64,000 nucleotides of DNA from Lachnospiraceae bacterium (GTDB taxonomy: Bacteria > Bacillota > Clostridia > Lachnospirales > Lachnospiraceae), in assembly GCA_016291655.1 (NCBI GenBank), contig JAEEYF010000014.1:34328-98327 (forward strand). Reading direction: 5' to 3'. Position 1 is the first letter of the stretch. Each line of letters starts with the position of its first letter. A program made the translations under genes and the position numbers. Under the pieces are notes generated by a model that worked only from the letters and a program-made list of their open reading frames with translations, did no database searches and was not told the origin of the DNA. Below, in pieces: positions 1-8,325 of the stretch.

Positions 1-25
1 AAAATATCTAAGATGAGATGAGAAA

Positions 26-2092
26 ATGACTTTTAATACCAAATTTAAAACCGAATATACCGATTTCACCCTGAGTCCTTTTACCGGGCTCACACGTGAC
101 AGCTTTCTTGCTGCCGCAAAGTATCTCCTTCGCGGTTTTTTCTCGGGCATAGCTTCCCTCGACGCTCCGCCGGTAGTCACTCGAACGGAGTTCGACATCA
201 CCTATCCCCATAAGAACATATCCGCGGAACAATACGACCGCGAGAGACGCGCCGAGATCTTTGAAGGTCTTGCAAGATCCTTTTTCATCGCTGCCCCCGT
301 CATTTGCGAAGACCCCGACTTCACAGTCGGAGACATCAATATCCGTGAATACTACAAGGAGCACGTATTAAGGGTTGCCTCCTCCGGCAACGATGAAAGT
401 GCCGGAAGCTACGAGGACATGAAGAAAAGCGCCGGGGGAGATCCCTACATGTGCTTCCAGCAGACGGTTGAAACCTGTGCGCTGGTCATATGCCTGGACA
501 CATGCGAGAAACAGATATGGGATTCCTACACCAAGGCCGAACAGGACACCATCGCCGAGTTTCTTACGGGCTACGGTCACAACTATACCGTTCCCCAGAA
601 CTGGCGTCTGTTTAATATGCTGGATCTGGCCTTTCTGCATAGACACGGCTATCCCATCGATGAGGATATAATGCTGGATCATGCCCTTGCCATCAAAAAC
701 TACTATGTGGGTAACGGCTGGTTCCGTGACGGTCAGAGTTTCGACTACTATTCCTGCTGGGCCTTCAATGTATATGCGCCCATCTGGTGCAAACAATACG
801 GCTATGAAAACATGCCCGAACTCGCTTCCTTCTTTGAAGCGGCCTCCAACGAGCTTGTAAAGACCTTCACCGGCTATTTCGGACGTAACGGGTTTGTGAA
901 CATGTGGGGCAGAAGCGGCATATACAGAAATGCCGCCACAAGTCCTCTTGCAGCGAATTTCTTTTTAAAGAACCCCACTGCGGATCCGGGTATGTGCCGT
1001 CGCATAGCTTCGGGTGCTCTCCTGCAATTCCTTGAAAGAGAAGATTTCCTTTCATCGGGAGTTCCCTCCCTCGGCTTCTACGGACAATTCCCGCCTCTGG
1101 TCCAGGGCTACTCCTGTGCGGAATCTCCCCTCTGGCTGGGAAAAGCCTTTCTGTGTCTGGAACTGCCCAAGGATCATCCTTTCTGGACAGCTGTGGAAAA
1201 GGACAACTTTGAAGGTCTCTCCGGAAACGATGTAAGAACCTTCGTCCTTGACGGACCGGGCCTTGTTTTTTCCAACCATGCGGCAAACGGAGAAACCGTG
1301 CTCAGAACCGGAAAGGTGATGAAGCATAAGAACGATCTGCATGGCATATGCAATTACGGCAAATTGTGTTATAATACCGACTTTCCATGGGACAGTGCTT
1401 TCATCAAAGAAAAAGGCATTATTCCCATGCAATATACCATAAAGGACGAGACAATGGATGTTCCCCACACGGCAAACACCCTGTTCTATGCAGGTGTGGA
1501 GAACGATGTGTTCTACAGAAGAGCCTTTTTCGATCACGGACCCGAAACCGAAATGCACTGGCTGAATGCCATTGATCTGGCGGATTTTACCGTCCCTTTG
1601 GGTGTTTTCAGAGCCGATCGGATCCGTCTTGTCAGAAAACCTGCGGTTGTTACTCTTTCCTCCTACGGATTCCCGGACAAAAACGCCGAGGTCCGGCGTG
1701 TGGAGAAAAACGGAGCCGTTGCCTATGTTCTCAAGGGCAAAGACGGCCGTGGCAGGGACATTTCTCTTGCAATGACTGTTTTTAACGGTTTTGATGAGGA
1801 AGGATATGAAACTTCTCTTGGGACAAACCCCGATGGTAAGGATTCCCTCATAGTTTTTGCCAAAGCGCATCGCAACAAAGCGTACAGCGCAAAGGAAGGG
1901 TATCTTCTGTTTTCACAGGTCATCACCTCCGCGGAAGGGCGAGACTTTACGGAGGACGAGCTGTTTTCTCTCAATGAGATCACCTACGCAAGCGAAAGCG
2001 ACAGGGCTTTCGGCTATCCAACCCTCGTTCTTAAGGACGGGCGCAGGATGCGCATATGCTTCGATGGTATCGAGGACAGACTAAAAATTTGA
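26..2092 (+). CDS. DUF2264 domain-containing protein
   Basis: The 688-residue protein carries the DUF2264 signature: an aromatic-rich start (LTRDSFLAAAKYLLRG near residue 22), then a long alpha-helical region rich in Trp and Tyr to about residue 370, and a beta-rich second half. This is the architecture of the family, an (alpha/alpha)-barrel followed by a beta domain as in several polysaccharide-active enzymes. Some relatives are thought to be uronate-active glycoside hydrolases, but I cannot show activity here. There is no signal peptide, so it should act in the cytoplasm, probably on imported oligosaccharides. The start has a weak GATGAGA ribosome site. The next gene follows after 19 bp, so the two are probably co-transcribed; that neighbour is a cell-surface polymer transferase, so a role in wall or capsule glycan metabolism is possible but inferred. 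Confidence 0.8.
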   Translation: MTFNTKFKTEYTDFTLSPFTGLTRDSFLAAAKYLLRGFFSGIASLDAPPVVTRTEFDITYPHKNISAEQYDRERRAEIFEGLARSFFIAAPVICEDPDFTVGDINIREYYKEHVLRVASSGNDESAGSYEDMKKSAGGDPYMCFQQTVETCALVICLDTCEKQIWDSYTKAEQDTIAEFLTGYGHNYTVPQNWRLFNMLDLAFLHRHGYPIDEDIMLDHALAIKNYYVGNGWFRDGQSFDYYSCWAFNVYAPIWCKQYGYENMPELASFFEAASNELVKTFTGYFGRNGFVNMWGRSGIYRNAATSPLAANFFLKNPTADPGMCRRIASGALLQFLEREDFLSSGVPSLGFYGQFPPLVQGYSCAESPLWLGKAFLCLELPKDHPFWTAVEKDNFEGLSGNDVRTFVLDGPGLVFSNHAANGETVLRTGKVMKHKNDLHGICNYGKLCYNTDFPWDSAFIKEKGIIPMQYTIKDETMDVPHTANTLFYAGVENDVFYRRAFFDHGPETEMHWLNAIDLADFTVPLGVFRADRIRLVRKPAVVTLSSYGFPDKNAEVRRVEKNGAVAYVLKGKDGRGRDISLAMTVFNGFDEEGYETSLGTNPDGKDSLIVFAKAHRNKAYSAKEGYLLFSQVITSAEGRDFTEDELFSLNEITYASESDRAFGYPTLVLKDGRRMRICFDGIEDRLKI

Positions 2093-2111
2093 TTCGGAGA
2101 TTATTAAACTA

Positions 2112-4586
2112 ATGGCAAGTGATGCAAAAAAGATCAAAGCTTTGATGAAAAGAATGTTTACGGAATCCCTTTACACTCACAGAGCTTACATAAGAATGTA
2201 CAAAAAACTCCCGATCCGCGACAATGTCGTTCTTCTGGAGTCGCAACACGGAACAACTCTCGGCGGGAACATCGCCAAAATACTTCAGACCTTATGTGAG
2301 GACGAGGAATTCGCGGATCTCAATCTTTATGTGACCGTTCGCAAGAACAACGAAGCTTCTCTCAGCGCCCAATGGTCATCCTTTAAGAATTCGGAGCGCA
2401 TTCATCCCGTCCGCTTCGATTCGAACAAATATTTCAAAATACTCGCTTCGGCGGGAAAACTGATCAACGACAACACCTTCCTCGGACTGTTCATTAAAAA
2501 GCCGGGGCAGCTTTATCTGAACACCTGGCACGGCACTCCTTTAAAGACCCTCGGCAAAGCTATAAAGGGCGAGCGCTTTGCCATCGGTAACGCTCAGTCC
2601 AACTTCCTTAAAGCGGATCTGATGCTCTACCCCAATGAACACACCAAAAACGTAATCCAGAACGACTATATGATCAACAATTTCGGAACGGGAAGGATGG
2701 CTATGACCGGATATCCCCGTAACGAAGTATTCTTTTCCGATGAAGTCCGCAAGGAAATGCGCGATCGCTTCGACATGGGCAATAAGCGCGTCTTTGCCTA
2801 TCTTCCCACCTGGAGAGGAATAGTGGGCAAGGTCAACCGTAGGGGTCAGAAAAAGGAATTGAACGAGATCTTTTCCGAACTGGACACCCTCCTTCCCGAT
2901 GATATCCTGATCTATATCAAGCTTCATCCTGTCGTCCGCGGATCCCTTAACACCGACAATTACGTGCATATAAAGACTTTCCCCGATAATGTACCCGCCT
3001 ACGACTTCCTGCAGGCGACGGACGGCCTGATCACCGACTATTCGAGCATTATGTTCGACTATGCGGTAACGCGTCGTCCCATAATCCTGTACACCTATGA
3101 TGAGGAGGAATACATCGAAAACCGCGGACTGACCTTCTCATTGTCCGAACTGCCATTCCCCCGCGTAAAGGAGATCGAAGAACTGGCGGCTGCTCTTAAA
3201 AAACCGCCTGTCTATGACGACAGTGAGTTTTTAAAGCGTTTCTGCCCTTACGAACACGTCGGCGTAACCAAGGAACTGATGCACAACTTCATTTCCGGAG
3301 ATCTTTCGATGTATCCCGAGATGCCCTATAACGGCAAGAAGAACGTGATCATCTACGGCGGCAATTTTATACGAAACGGTATAGTAACCGCCTTGCTGAA
3401 CCTTTTAAGGAACATCGACCCCGAGAAGTTCAATTATATGATCCTCTACAAGCCGAGCCCCAAGACCAACAGTGTTCGCGGCTATCACGAACCTTCGCTG
3501 GATGAGATCCCGGATGCCTTCCCCACTCTCGGCATTACCAATGCCCGTTGCGGAACAGGTTTCGAATTGCTCTTCACCAAGGTTTGGAAACGCGTTCAGC
3601 AGATCTTCCCCAAGGTCCCTTTCAAAACCGCCGGAAAGGCGTATGCAGCGATTGCCCGACGCGAGGCGGAGAAGACCTTCGGAATGGCAAGGATCGATGG
3701 TATCATCCAGTACTTCGGCTATCATCCCGAGATCATAGAACTCTGCAGGGTGATGAAATGCAGGCGCGCCATATTTATCCACAGCGATATGAACGGAGAA
3801 AGCCACAAATCCACATCCGTTCCGAGAAAACTGCTGGCTCGGGCATATACGGAATATGACATCGTAGCTCCCGTAACCGAGAGAATGTGCGAGAGAACCG
3901 ACTATTTCATTGAAAAAGCAGGCTTCCGTAAAAGGGAATATACAGTGATCCCCAATATCATAGCCTACAAGACTATACTGGAACAATCCGGTGAAGAGCT
4001 TTGCTTCAACAAAATGACCAAATCCACGGTTACCTTGGAGGAGCTGAATGAGATCCTGGCCTCTCCCTGTAAAAAACTGATCCACGTCGGACGTTTTTCC
4101 TATGAGAAAGCACACATCCGTCTGATCGAGGCCTTTGAAAAGGAAGCTGCAGACTACAAGGATGCGAAGCTCATCATCCTCGGTGCCTATGGCCCGGAGT
4201 ATGCAAAAACAGCTCAAAGAGCCGCTGCGTCGCCTCTTTCCGACAGGATCATCCTCATCCGATACCTGGCAAATCCTTTCCCGCTCATAAAGCAGTGTGA
4301 TTGCCTTGTGCTTTGTTCGCTTTACGAAGGCTTCGGTCTTGTTCTTGCGGAAGCCGATATAGTAGGTATCCCCTGCTTCTCTACCAGATGCAACGGTCCG
4401 GAAGCTTTTATGGAAAAGTACCACGGCATGCTGGTTGACAATTCCCGGGAAGGTCTGGAAGGCGGTATCCGTGCTTTCCTTCGCGGAGAAATAAAAAAGA
4501 CCCTTACGGTCGATTATGAAGAATATAATCGTGAAGCCATCAGGATCTTTGAAGATATGGTTACCGACCTAACCTCAGGCAGGTAA
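2112..4586 (+). CDS. CDP-glycerol glycerophosphotransferase fused to GT4 glycosyltransferase
   Basis: This 824-residue bifunctional protein has two GT-B type halves. Residues about 40-395 form a CDP-glycerol:poly(glycerophosphate) glycerophosphotransferase, shown by TWHGTPLKTLG (near 138), PTWRG (near 232) and TDYSSIMFDYA (near 309). Residues about 405-820 form a GT4-family glycosyltransferase with HVGRFSYEKAH (near 658) and the nucleotide-sugar signature LYEGFGLVLAEAD (near 737). The family polymerises glycerol phosphate into teichoic-acid-like polymers at the inner membrane face. The fused GT4 half could add a sugar to the same polymer or build the linkage. There are no membrane segments; peripheral membrane association is usual. 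A second glycerophosphotransferase lies convergently downstream. The fusion is real in sequence: one open frame without a stop. Confidence 0.9.
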   Translation: MASDAKKIKALMKRMFTESLYTHRAYIRMYKKLPIRDNVVLLESQHGTTLGGNIAKILQTLCEDEEFADLNLYVTVRKNNEASLSAQWSSFKNSERIHPVRFDSNKYFKILASAGKLINDNTFLGLFIKKPGQLYLNTWHGTPLKTLGKAIKGERFAIGNAQSNFLKADLMLYPNEHTKNVIQNDYMINNFGTGRMAMTGYPRNEVFFSDEVRKEMRDRFDMGNKRVFAYLPTWRGIVGKVNRRGQKKELNEIFSELDTLLPDDILIYIKLHPVVRGSLNTDNYVHIKTFPDNVPAYDFLQATDGLITDYSSIMFDYAVTRRPIILYTYDEEEYIENRGLTFSLSELPFPRVKEIEELAAALKKPPVYDDSEFLKRFCPYEHVGVTKELMHNFISGDLSMYPEMPYNGKKNVIIYGGNFIRNGIVTALLNLLRNIDPEKFNYMILYKPSPKTNSVRGYHEPSLDEIPDAFPTLGITNARCGTGFELLFTKVWKRVQQIFPKVPFKTAGKAYAAIARREAEKTFGMARIDGIIQYFGYHPEIIELCRVMKCRRAIFIHSDMNGESHKSTSVPRKLLARAYTEYDIVAPVTERMCERTDYFIEKAGFRKREYTVIPNIIAYKTILEQSGEELCFNKMTKSTVTLEELNEILASPCKKLIHVGRFSYEKAHIRLIEAFEKEAADYKDAKLIILGAYGPEYAKTAQRAAASPLSDRIILIRYLANPFPLIKQCDCLVLCSLYEGFGLVLAEADIVGIPCFSTRCNGPEAFMEKYHGMLVDNSREGLEGGIRAFLRGEIKKTLTVDYEEYNREAIRIFEDMVTDLTSGR

Positions 4587-4615
4587 TCTTAAATCTTGAT
4601 TTAACAAAGCGTGCA

Positions 4616-6016
4616 TCAGCCCAAAAGCCTGTTCAGGAACGTCTTTTTGACACAAGAACGGATCTTTCCCCTGATGCGCGCTTTTCTTTTTCTCTTTTGC
4701 TCATATTTCAAAAGCGCTTTCGGAACGGGATCCGCTTCCGTCTTGGGAGTGATCAGTCTGTCTATGACTCTGTCCGCTGCATATGCATCGTCCAGGCAGT
4801 TGAACTTCTCATTGAATGCCTTGTACTTTTCATCCGGCACAAATTCCTTGCTCAAAAGTTCTTCTATCGCATCCTCAAGTTCATTCTGGTTCCTGACGAT
4901 GGGACCCGGCAATTCGGAAGGATCGAAGTAGAGGCCTCTGACCTCATTTGCATATCTCTCTTGGTCATACATATAAAATACAAGAGGACGTCTGAGATTT
5001 GCAAAGTCAAACATTACGCTTGAATAGTCGGTAACCAGGAGGTCGGCTATAACAAACAGCTTATTTATATTATTTACGGGTGTTCCGTTATACAAAAAGC
5101 CCTTGTAGGACGCAAAGTCAATGGGCGTTTTCTTGTGATTGTAATGCATACGCATGATGACGCAGGCGGTATCACCGAAACGCTTGTAAAGCTGTTCCAG
5201 ATCGAGTTCAACCTGATAAGGGAATCCGGAACCGAATTTGTACACATGCTCACGCCATGTAGTACAGTAAAGGATAACCTTTTTGCCCTCGGGGATATTG
5301 TATTGTTTCTTTATTTCGGCCTTTCTTTCCTCAGTGCAGGTGAAAAGCTCCACATTCCTGGGATAACCCAGTTCTATGATCTTCTTTTTCTTGTCCTCTT
5401 CATTGAGCCCGAAAGCCGATCCCAGCTTCTCCGTTGCATAGGGCGAAGGAGAAAGCAGGTAGTCAAAGGTCTTTCCTTCACGCTCATACTGTTCATGTAT
5501 GCCATCCTTGCTCTTCCATGCATTTCCGTCCAGCTGTATATCCATACCGAGGCGTTTTAACGGAGTTCCGTGCCAGGTCTGGATGTAAATCTGCCCTTCC
5601 TGTTTCTTTGCAAAGACATTGTTGGTTATGTTGTTGATAACATATTTAGCCGTGCAGATCGCTTCATAATAATCCACCGTCAGACGCTTAACAAGACGGG
5701 TACGCGGAAGCGTTCCCAACTGGGCGTTCTTTTTCACATCATTGGTCGTCCATACAAAGGTGTAACCGGCGTAAGCAGGATTCTTCCTTATGGAGTTATA
5801 AAGTGCCAAAGGACTGTCCGCTACATTTCTTCCTATGAAGCTGTCAAAAAAAATGAGGTTAGGATTTACCGGTAATTTCCTCACCTTTTTTGCGATATGC
5901 TCCTGAGCCCAATCATCGTATTTCTTATAGAAATTAACCCAAAAAGCACTTCCTTTTGCCAGTCTCTTCTTCCTGAACGAAAGTCTGAATTTCTTTGTAA
6001 ATGTCCACAAACCCAT
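4616..6016 (-). CDS. CDP-glycerol glycerophosphotransferase family protein
   Basis: The 466-residue single-domain transferase carries the family motifs TWHGTPLKRLG (near 145), TTWREH (near 250) and TDYSSVMFDFA (near 327). These place it with TagB/TagF-like enzymes that move glycerol phosphate from CDP-glycerol to a lipid-linked or polymer acceptor in teichoic acid synthesis. The basic N-terminus (FRLSFRKKRLAKG) and basic C-terminal tail fit peripheral binding to the membrane. AGGAG about 10 nt upstream supports the start. A promoter is visible (TTGTAA, 17 bp, TAGAAT). It converges on the fused transferase gene with only 29 bp between the stops and no strong terminator. Primase versus polymerase specificity cannot be told from sequence alone. 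Confidence 0.9.
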   Translation of the reverse strand: MGLWTFTKKFRLSFRKKRLAKGSAFWVNFYKKYDDWAQEHIAKKVRKLPVNPNLIFFDSFIGRNVADSPLALYNSIRKNPAYAGYTFVWTTNDVKKNAQLGTLPRTRLVKRLTVDYYEAICTAKYVINNITNNVFAKKQEGQIYIQTWHGTPLKRLGMDIQLDGNAWKSKDGIHEQYEREGKTFDYLLSPSPYATEKLGSAFGLNEEDKKKKIIELGYPRNVELFTCTEERKAEIKKQYNIPEGKKVILYCTTWREHVYKFGSGFPYQVELDLEQLYKRFGDTACVIMRMHYNHKKTPIDFASYKGFLYNGTPVNNINKLFVIADLLVTDYSSVMFDFANLRRPLVFYMYDQERYANEVRGLYFDPSELPGPIVRNQNELEDAIEELLSKEFVPDEKYKAFNEKFNCLDDAYAADRVIDRLITPKTEADPVPKALLKYEQKRKRKARIRGKIRSCVKKTFLNRLLG

Positions 6017-6057
6017 TTTAATGTTTCTCCTAACATGTCTGTTTTTTCCGCTTATTC

Positions 6058-6086
6058 ATTCTAACATTTCACACTGTGATTTACAA
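6058..6086 (-). promoter_or_regulatory. sigma-A-type promoter of the glycerophosphotransferase gene
   Basis: Read on the minus strand: TTGTAA (-35), 17 bp, TAGAAT (-10), about 42 bp upstream of the start codon. It sits back to back with the rsmA promoter. Confidence 0.55.
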
Positions 6087-6164
6087 GGTCTCTTACAAAT
6101 CGGATTTGGGGTGGGGCTACTGTTCACGCCACGGTCAAATCCCCTTACCGATATCCCGAAAAGA

Positions 6165-6193
6165 TTGAAATTATTCCCCATAATTGATATAAT
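6165..6193 (+). promoter_or_regulatory. rsmA promoter, predicting a leaderless mRNA
   Basis: TTGAAA (6165-6170), a 17-bp spacer and a perfect TATAAT (6188-6193). Only nine bases separate the -10 box from the ATG at 6203, so transcription should begin 0-3 nt before the start codon. No Shine-Dalgarno sequence is present upstream. Confidence 0.7.
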
Positions 6194-6202
6194 GATAAAA
6201 AT

Positions 6203-7078
6203 ATGAGAATCGAGAACAATATGGGCTATCTGGTTGATCCTAAGGAGACAATTGAAATTTTAAACAAATACAGGTTTGTGTTCCAAAAAAGGTTTGGACA
6301 AAACTTTCTTATAGATGTTCACGTGCTTGAGAAGATACTTAGGGCCGCAGACATCAATAAGGATGATTTTGTTGTGGAGATCGGACCCGGGATAGGTACA
6401 ATGACGCAGTTTCTTTGCGAGAACGCAAGGGAAGTGGTTGCGGTTGAGATCGACAAAAACCTGATACCCATACTTGAAGAGGACACTCTTAAAGGCTATG
6501 ACAATCTGACGATCATTAATGAGGACATATTAAAGCTTGACCTTAACAAGCTGGTGGAGGAACGAAACGGCGGCAAAAAGATCAAGGTGGTCGCAAACCT
6601 GCCATACTATATTACCACCCCCATAATAATGCAGCTATTTGAGGAGCATATCCCCATAGAGAATATTACGGTCATGGTTCAGCAGGAAGTGGCGGAACGT
6701 ATGCAGTCCGGACCCGGCACAAAGGACTACGGCGCTCTTTCTCTGGCGGTGCAGTACTATGCGCAGCCTTACATCGCGGCCTATGTTCCGCAGAACTGCT
6801 TTATGCCCCGGCCCAATGTTTCGTCTGCTGTCATACGATTGACTCTTCACGAGGAAAAGCCTGTTAGAGTGAAGGATGACAGGTTGATGTTTTCCCTGAT
6901 CAGAGCGTCCTTTAATCACAGGAGAAAAACGCTTGTGAACGGGCTCTCCGCGGATATGGGTAAGTTCTATACAAAGGACAGGATACTTGAGGCTCTCAAA
7001 AAATGCGGGTTTAAAGAAACGGTCCGCGGTGAAGAACTGACGCTGCAGCAGTTCGCCGAACTCTCGGAGGCGCTATGA
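6203..7078 (+). CDS. rsmA: 16S rRNA (adenine1518-N6/adenine1519-N6)-dimethyltransferase
   Basis: RsmA/KsgA (291 aa) dimethylates two adjacent adenines in the 3'-terminal hairpin of 16S rRNA using S-adenosylmethionine, a late step in 30S assembly. Family marks are KRFGQNFLID (near 28), the SAM-binding VVEIGPGIGTMT (near 60) and the catalytic NLPYYITTP (near 133). Length is normal for the family (about 270-295). The ATG at 6203 is favoured because the promoter ends nine bases before it; an in-frame ATG at 6221 also lacks a ribosome site. The gene ends in an ATGA overlap with the next gene, so the two are translationally coupled. Confidence 0.95.
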   Translation: MRIENNMGYLVDPKETIEILNKYRFVFQKRFGQNFLIDVHVLEKILRAADINKDDFVVEIGPGIGTMTQFLCENAREVVAVEIDKNLIPILEEDTLKGYDNLTIINEDILKLDLNKLVEERNGGKKIKVVANLPYYITTPIIMQLFEEHIPIENITVMVQQEVAERMQSGPGTKDYGALSLAVQYYAQPYIAAYVPQNCFMPRPNVSSAVIRLTLHEEKPVRVKDDRLMFSLIRASFNHRRKTLVNGLSADMGKFYTKDRILEALKKCGFKETVRGEELTLQQFAELSEAL

Positions 7079-7698
7079 AGCTTTTGTTTACCGATGAGGA
7101 TGAAGCAAAGATATATACCGGGCATATACATGCTGTATGTTTTTTTACCGGTGACAACGAAGCGGAGATAAAGATAACCGACTGCGTAAGACCCGGAGCA
7201 GGAAAGATAGAAGCCTTTGCGGCGAGAGCAAAAAAGAAGCTTTCCCAAAAAGGTATCATCGGGCTTTCTTTTATTGCCGAAGGCGGTTCGGAAGTCGAAA
7301 ACTGCATGAAGAGAAGCAAAAAAATGAGGCTGTCCCGCATAGAATATATGTTCCGTATGTCGCCGGATGAGAAACGACAGGCGGAAGAGGGAGCAGAACT
7401 TCTTTTAACGGATGTCACTGAGGACGGAGAGGAGATCACCGTTGTTCACTCTGCGGAAAAGGATGTGTTTACCGCCAAGCTCAGACCTTACAACGGAGGC
7501 ATGTACATCTATGGCGTTGAAGTAAGGGAAGACATGCGGCACAAGGGCTATGGCACAAAGTACATGAAGAGCATCTGCTATGCCTTTCGAAACAAGCCTC
7601 TGTATCTGCAGGTTGGAAGCCCCAATACGGTAGCCTGCAGGCTCTACAGACATACGGGCTTTGAGACCGAGACCGAACTTTGTTATTATGTTTTGTAA
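7075..7698 (+). CDS. GNAT-family N-acetyltransferase
   Basis: The 207-residue protein has a C-terminal GNAT fold: GGMYIYGVEVREDMRHKGYG (residues about 141-160) is the beta4 strand and acetyl-CoA pyrophosphate loop, and PNTVACRLYRHTGFE (near 183) is the usual helix-strand following it. The N-terminal half (about 1-110) is less typical and may be a second, degenerate GNAT-like lobe. Substrate is unknown. It starts within the stop codon of rsmA (ATGA), implying co-expression with the rRNA methylase. Confidence 0.82.
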   Translation: MKLLFTDEDEAKIYTGHIHAVCFFTGDNEAEIKITDCVRPGAGKIEAFAARAKKKLSQKGIIGLSFIAEGGSEVENCMKRSKKMRLSRIEYMFRMSPDEKRQAEEGAELLLTDVTEDGEEITVVHSAEKDVFTAKLRPYNGGMYIYGVEVREDMRHKGYGTKYMKSICYAFRNKPLYLQVGSPNTVACRLYRHTGFETETELCYYVL

Positions 7699-7735
7699 AA
7701 AAAAGCGTCGGATATGGTCTTTTCTTCCCGAAGGG

Positions 7736-7764
7736 TTGAATCAATGAGTTTTTTTTATTAATAT
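7736..7764 (+). promoter_or_regulatory. tadA promoter, predicting a leaderless mRNA
   Basis: TTGAAT (7736-7741), 17 bp, TAATAT (7759-7764). Seven bases separate the -10 box from the ATG at 7772, so the transcript should begin at or next to the start codon. No purine-rich ribosome site is present. Confidence 0.6.
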
Positions 7765-7771
7765 AGTTGTT

Positions 7772-8290
7772 ATGAAGCTTACACAGGATGAAAAATATAT
7801 GCGCGCTGCGATTAGTCAGGCAAAGCGCGGGAAAAAAATAGGCGAGGTTCCCATCGGATGCGTTATCGTTTATGACGGTAAGATAATCGGAAGAGGATAT
7901 AACAAGCGTAAGACAAAAAAGACGACGCTTGCGCATGCCGAGATCGAAGCGATAGCAAAGGCCGGGAAGGTGATAAAGGACTGGAGGCTTGAGGATTGCG
8001 ATATATATATTACTCTTGAGCCTTGTCAGATGTGTGCCGGAGCCATAGTGCAGGCCAGAATGAGACGTTGCATCATAGGATGCAGAAATCCCAAAGCGGG
8101 ATGCGCCGGATCGGTTTTAAATATTCTGCAGAACGAGTCGTTCAACCATCAGGTGGAACTGACGGAAGGGGTAATGGAAGAGGAGTGCTCAGCTCTGCTT
8201 ACCGAATTTTTTAAGGATCTCAGAGCAAAGAATGCCGAGCTGAAGAAAGCCGGCAAAACAGGGGATGAAGACAGCACAGAGGATCAGTGA
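7772..8290 (+). CDS. tadA: tRNA-specific adenosine deaminase
   Basis: TadA deaminates A34 to inosine in the wobble position of tRNA-Arg(ACG). Zinc ligands and catalytic Glu are visible in HAEIEA (near residue 55) and EPCQMCAGAI (near 83). The typical substrate loop MRRCIIGCRNPKAGCAGS follows. The protein is 172 aa, slightly longer than usual (about 150-165) because of a charged C-terminal tail. The gene seems leaderless. Its stop overlaps a GTG codon of the next frame, but the next gene more likely starts 36 bp downstream at a proper ribosome site. Confidence 0.95.
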   Translation: MKLTQDEKYMRAAISQAKRGKKIGEVPIGCVIVYDGKIIGRGYNKRKTKKTTLAHAEIEAIAKAGKVIKDWRLEDCDIYITLEPCQMCAGAIVQARMRRCIIGCRNPKAGCAGSVLNILQNESFNHQVELTEGVMEEECSALLTEFFKDLRAKNAELKKAGKTGDEDSTEDQ

Positions 8291-8325
8291 ACAAAAATTT
8301 GGCCTTGAACAGCCGGAGGTTTTAT

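Noticed and set aside
8287..8325. GTG start of the cyclic-nucleotide-binding-like gene inside the tadA stop
   Set aside because: No ribosome site precedes it, while the ATG at 8326 has GGAGG at ideal distance.
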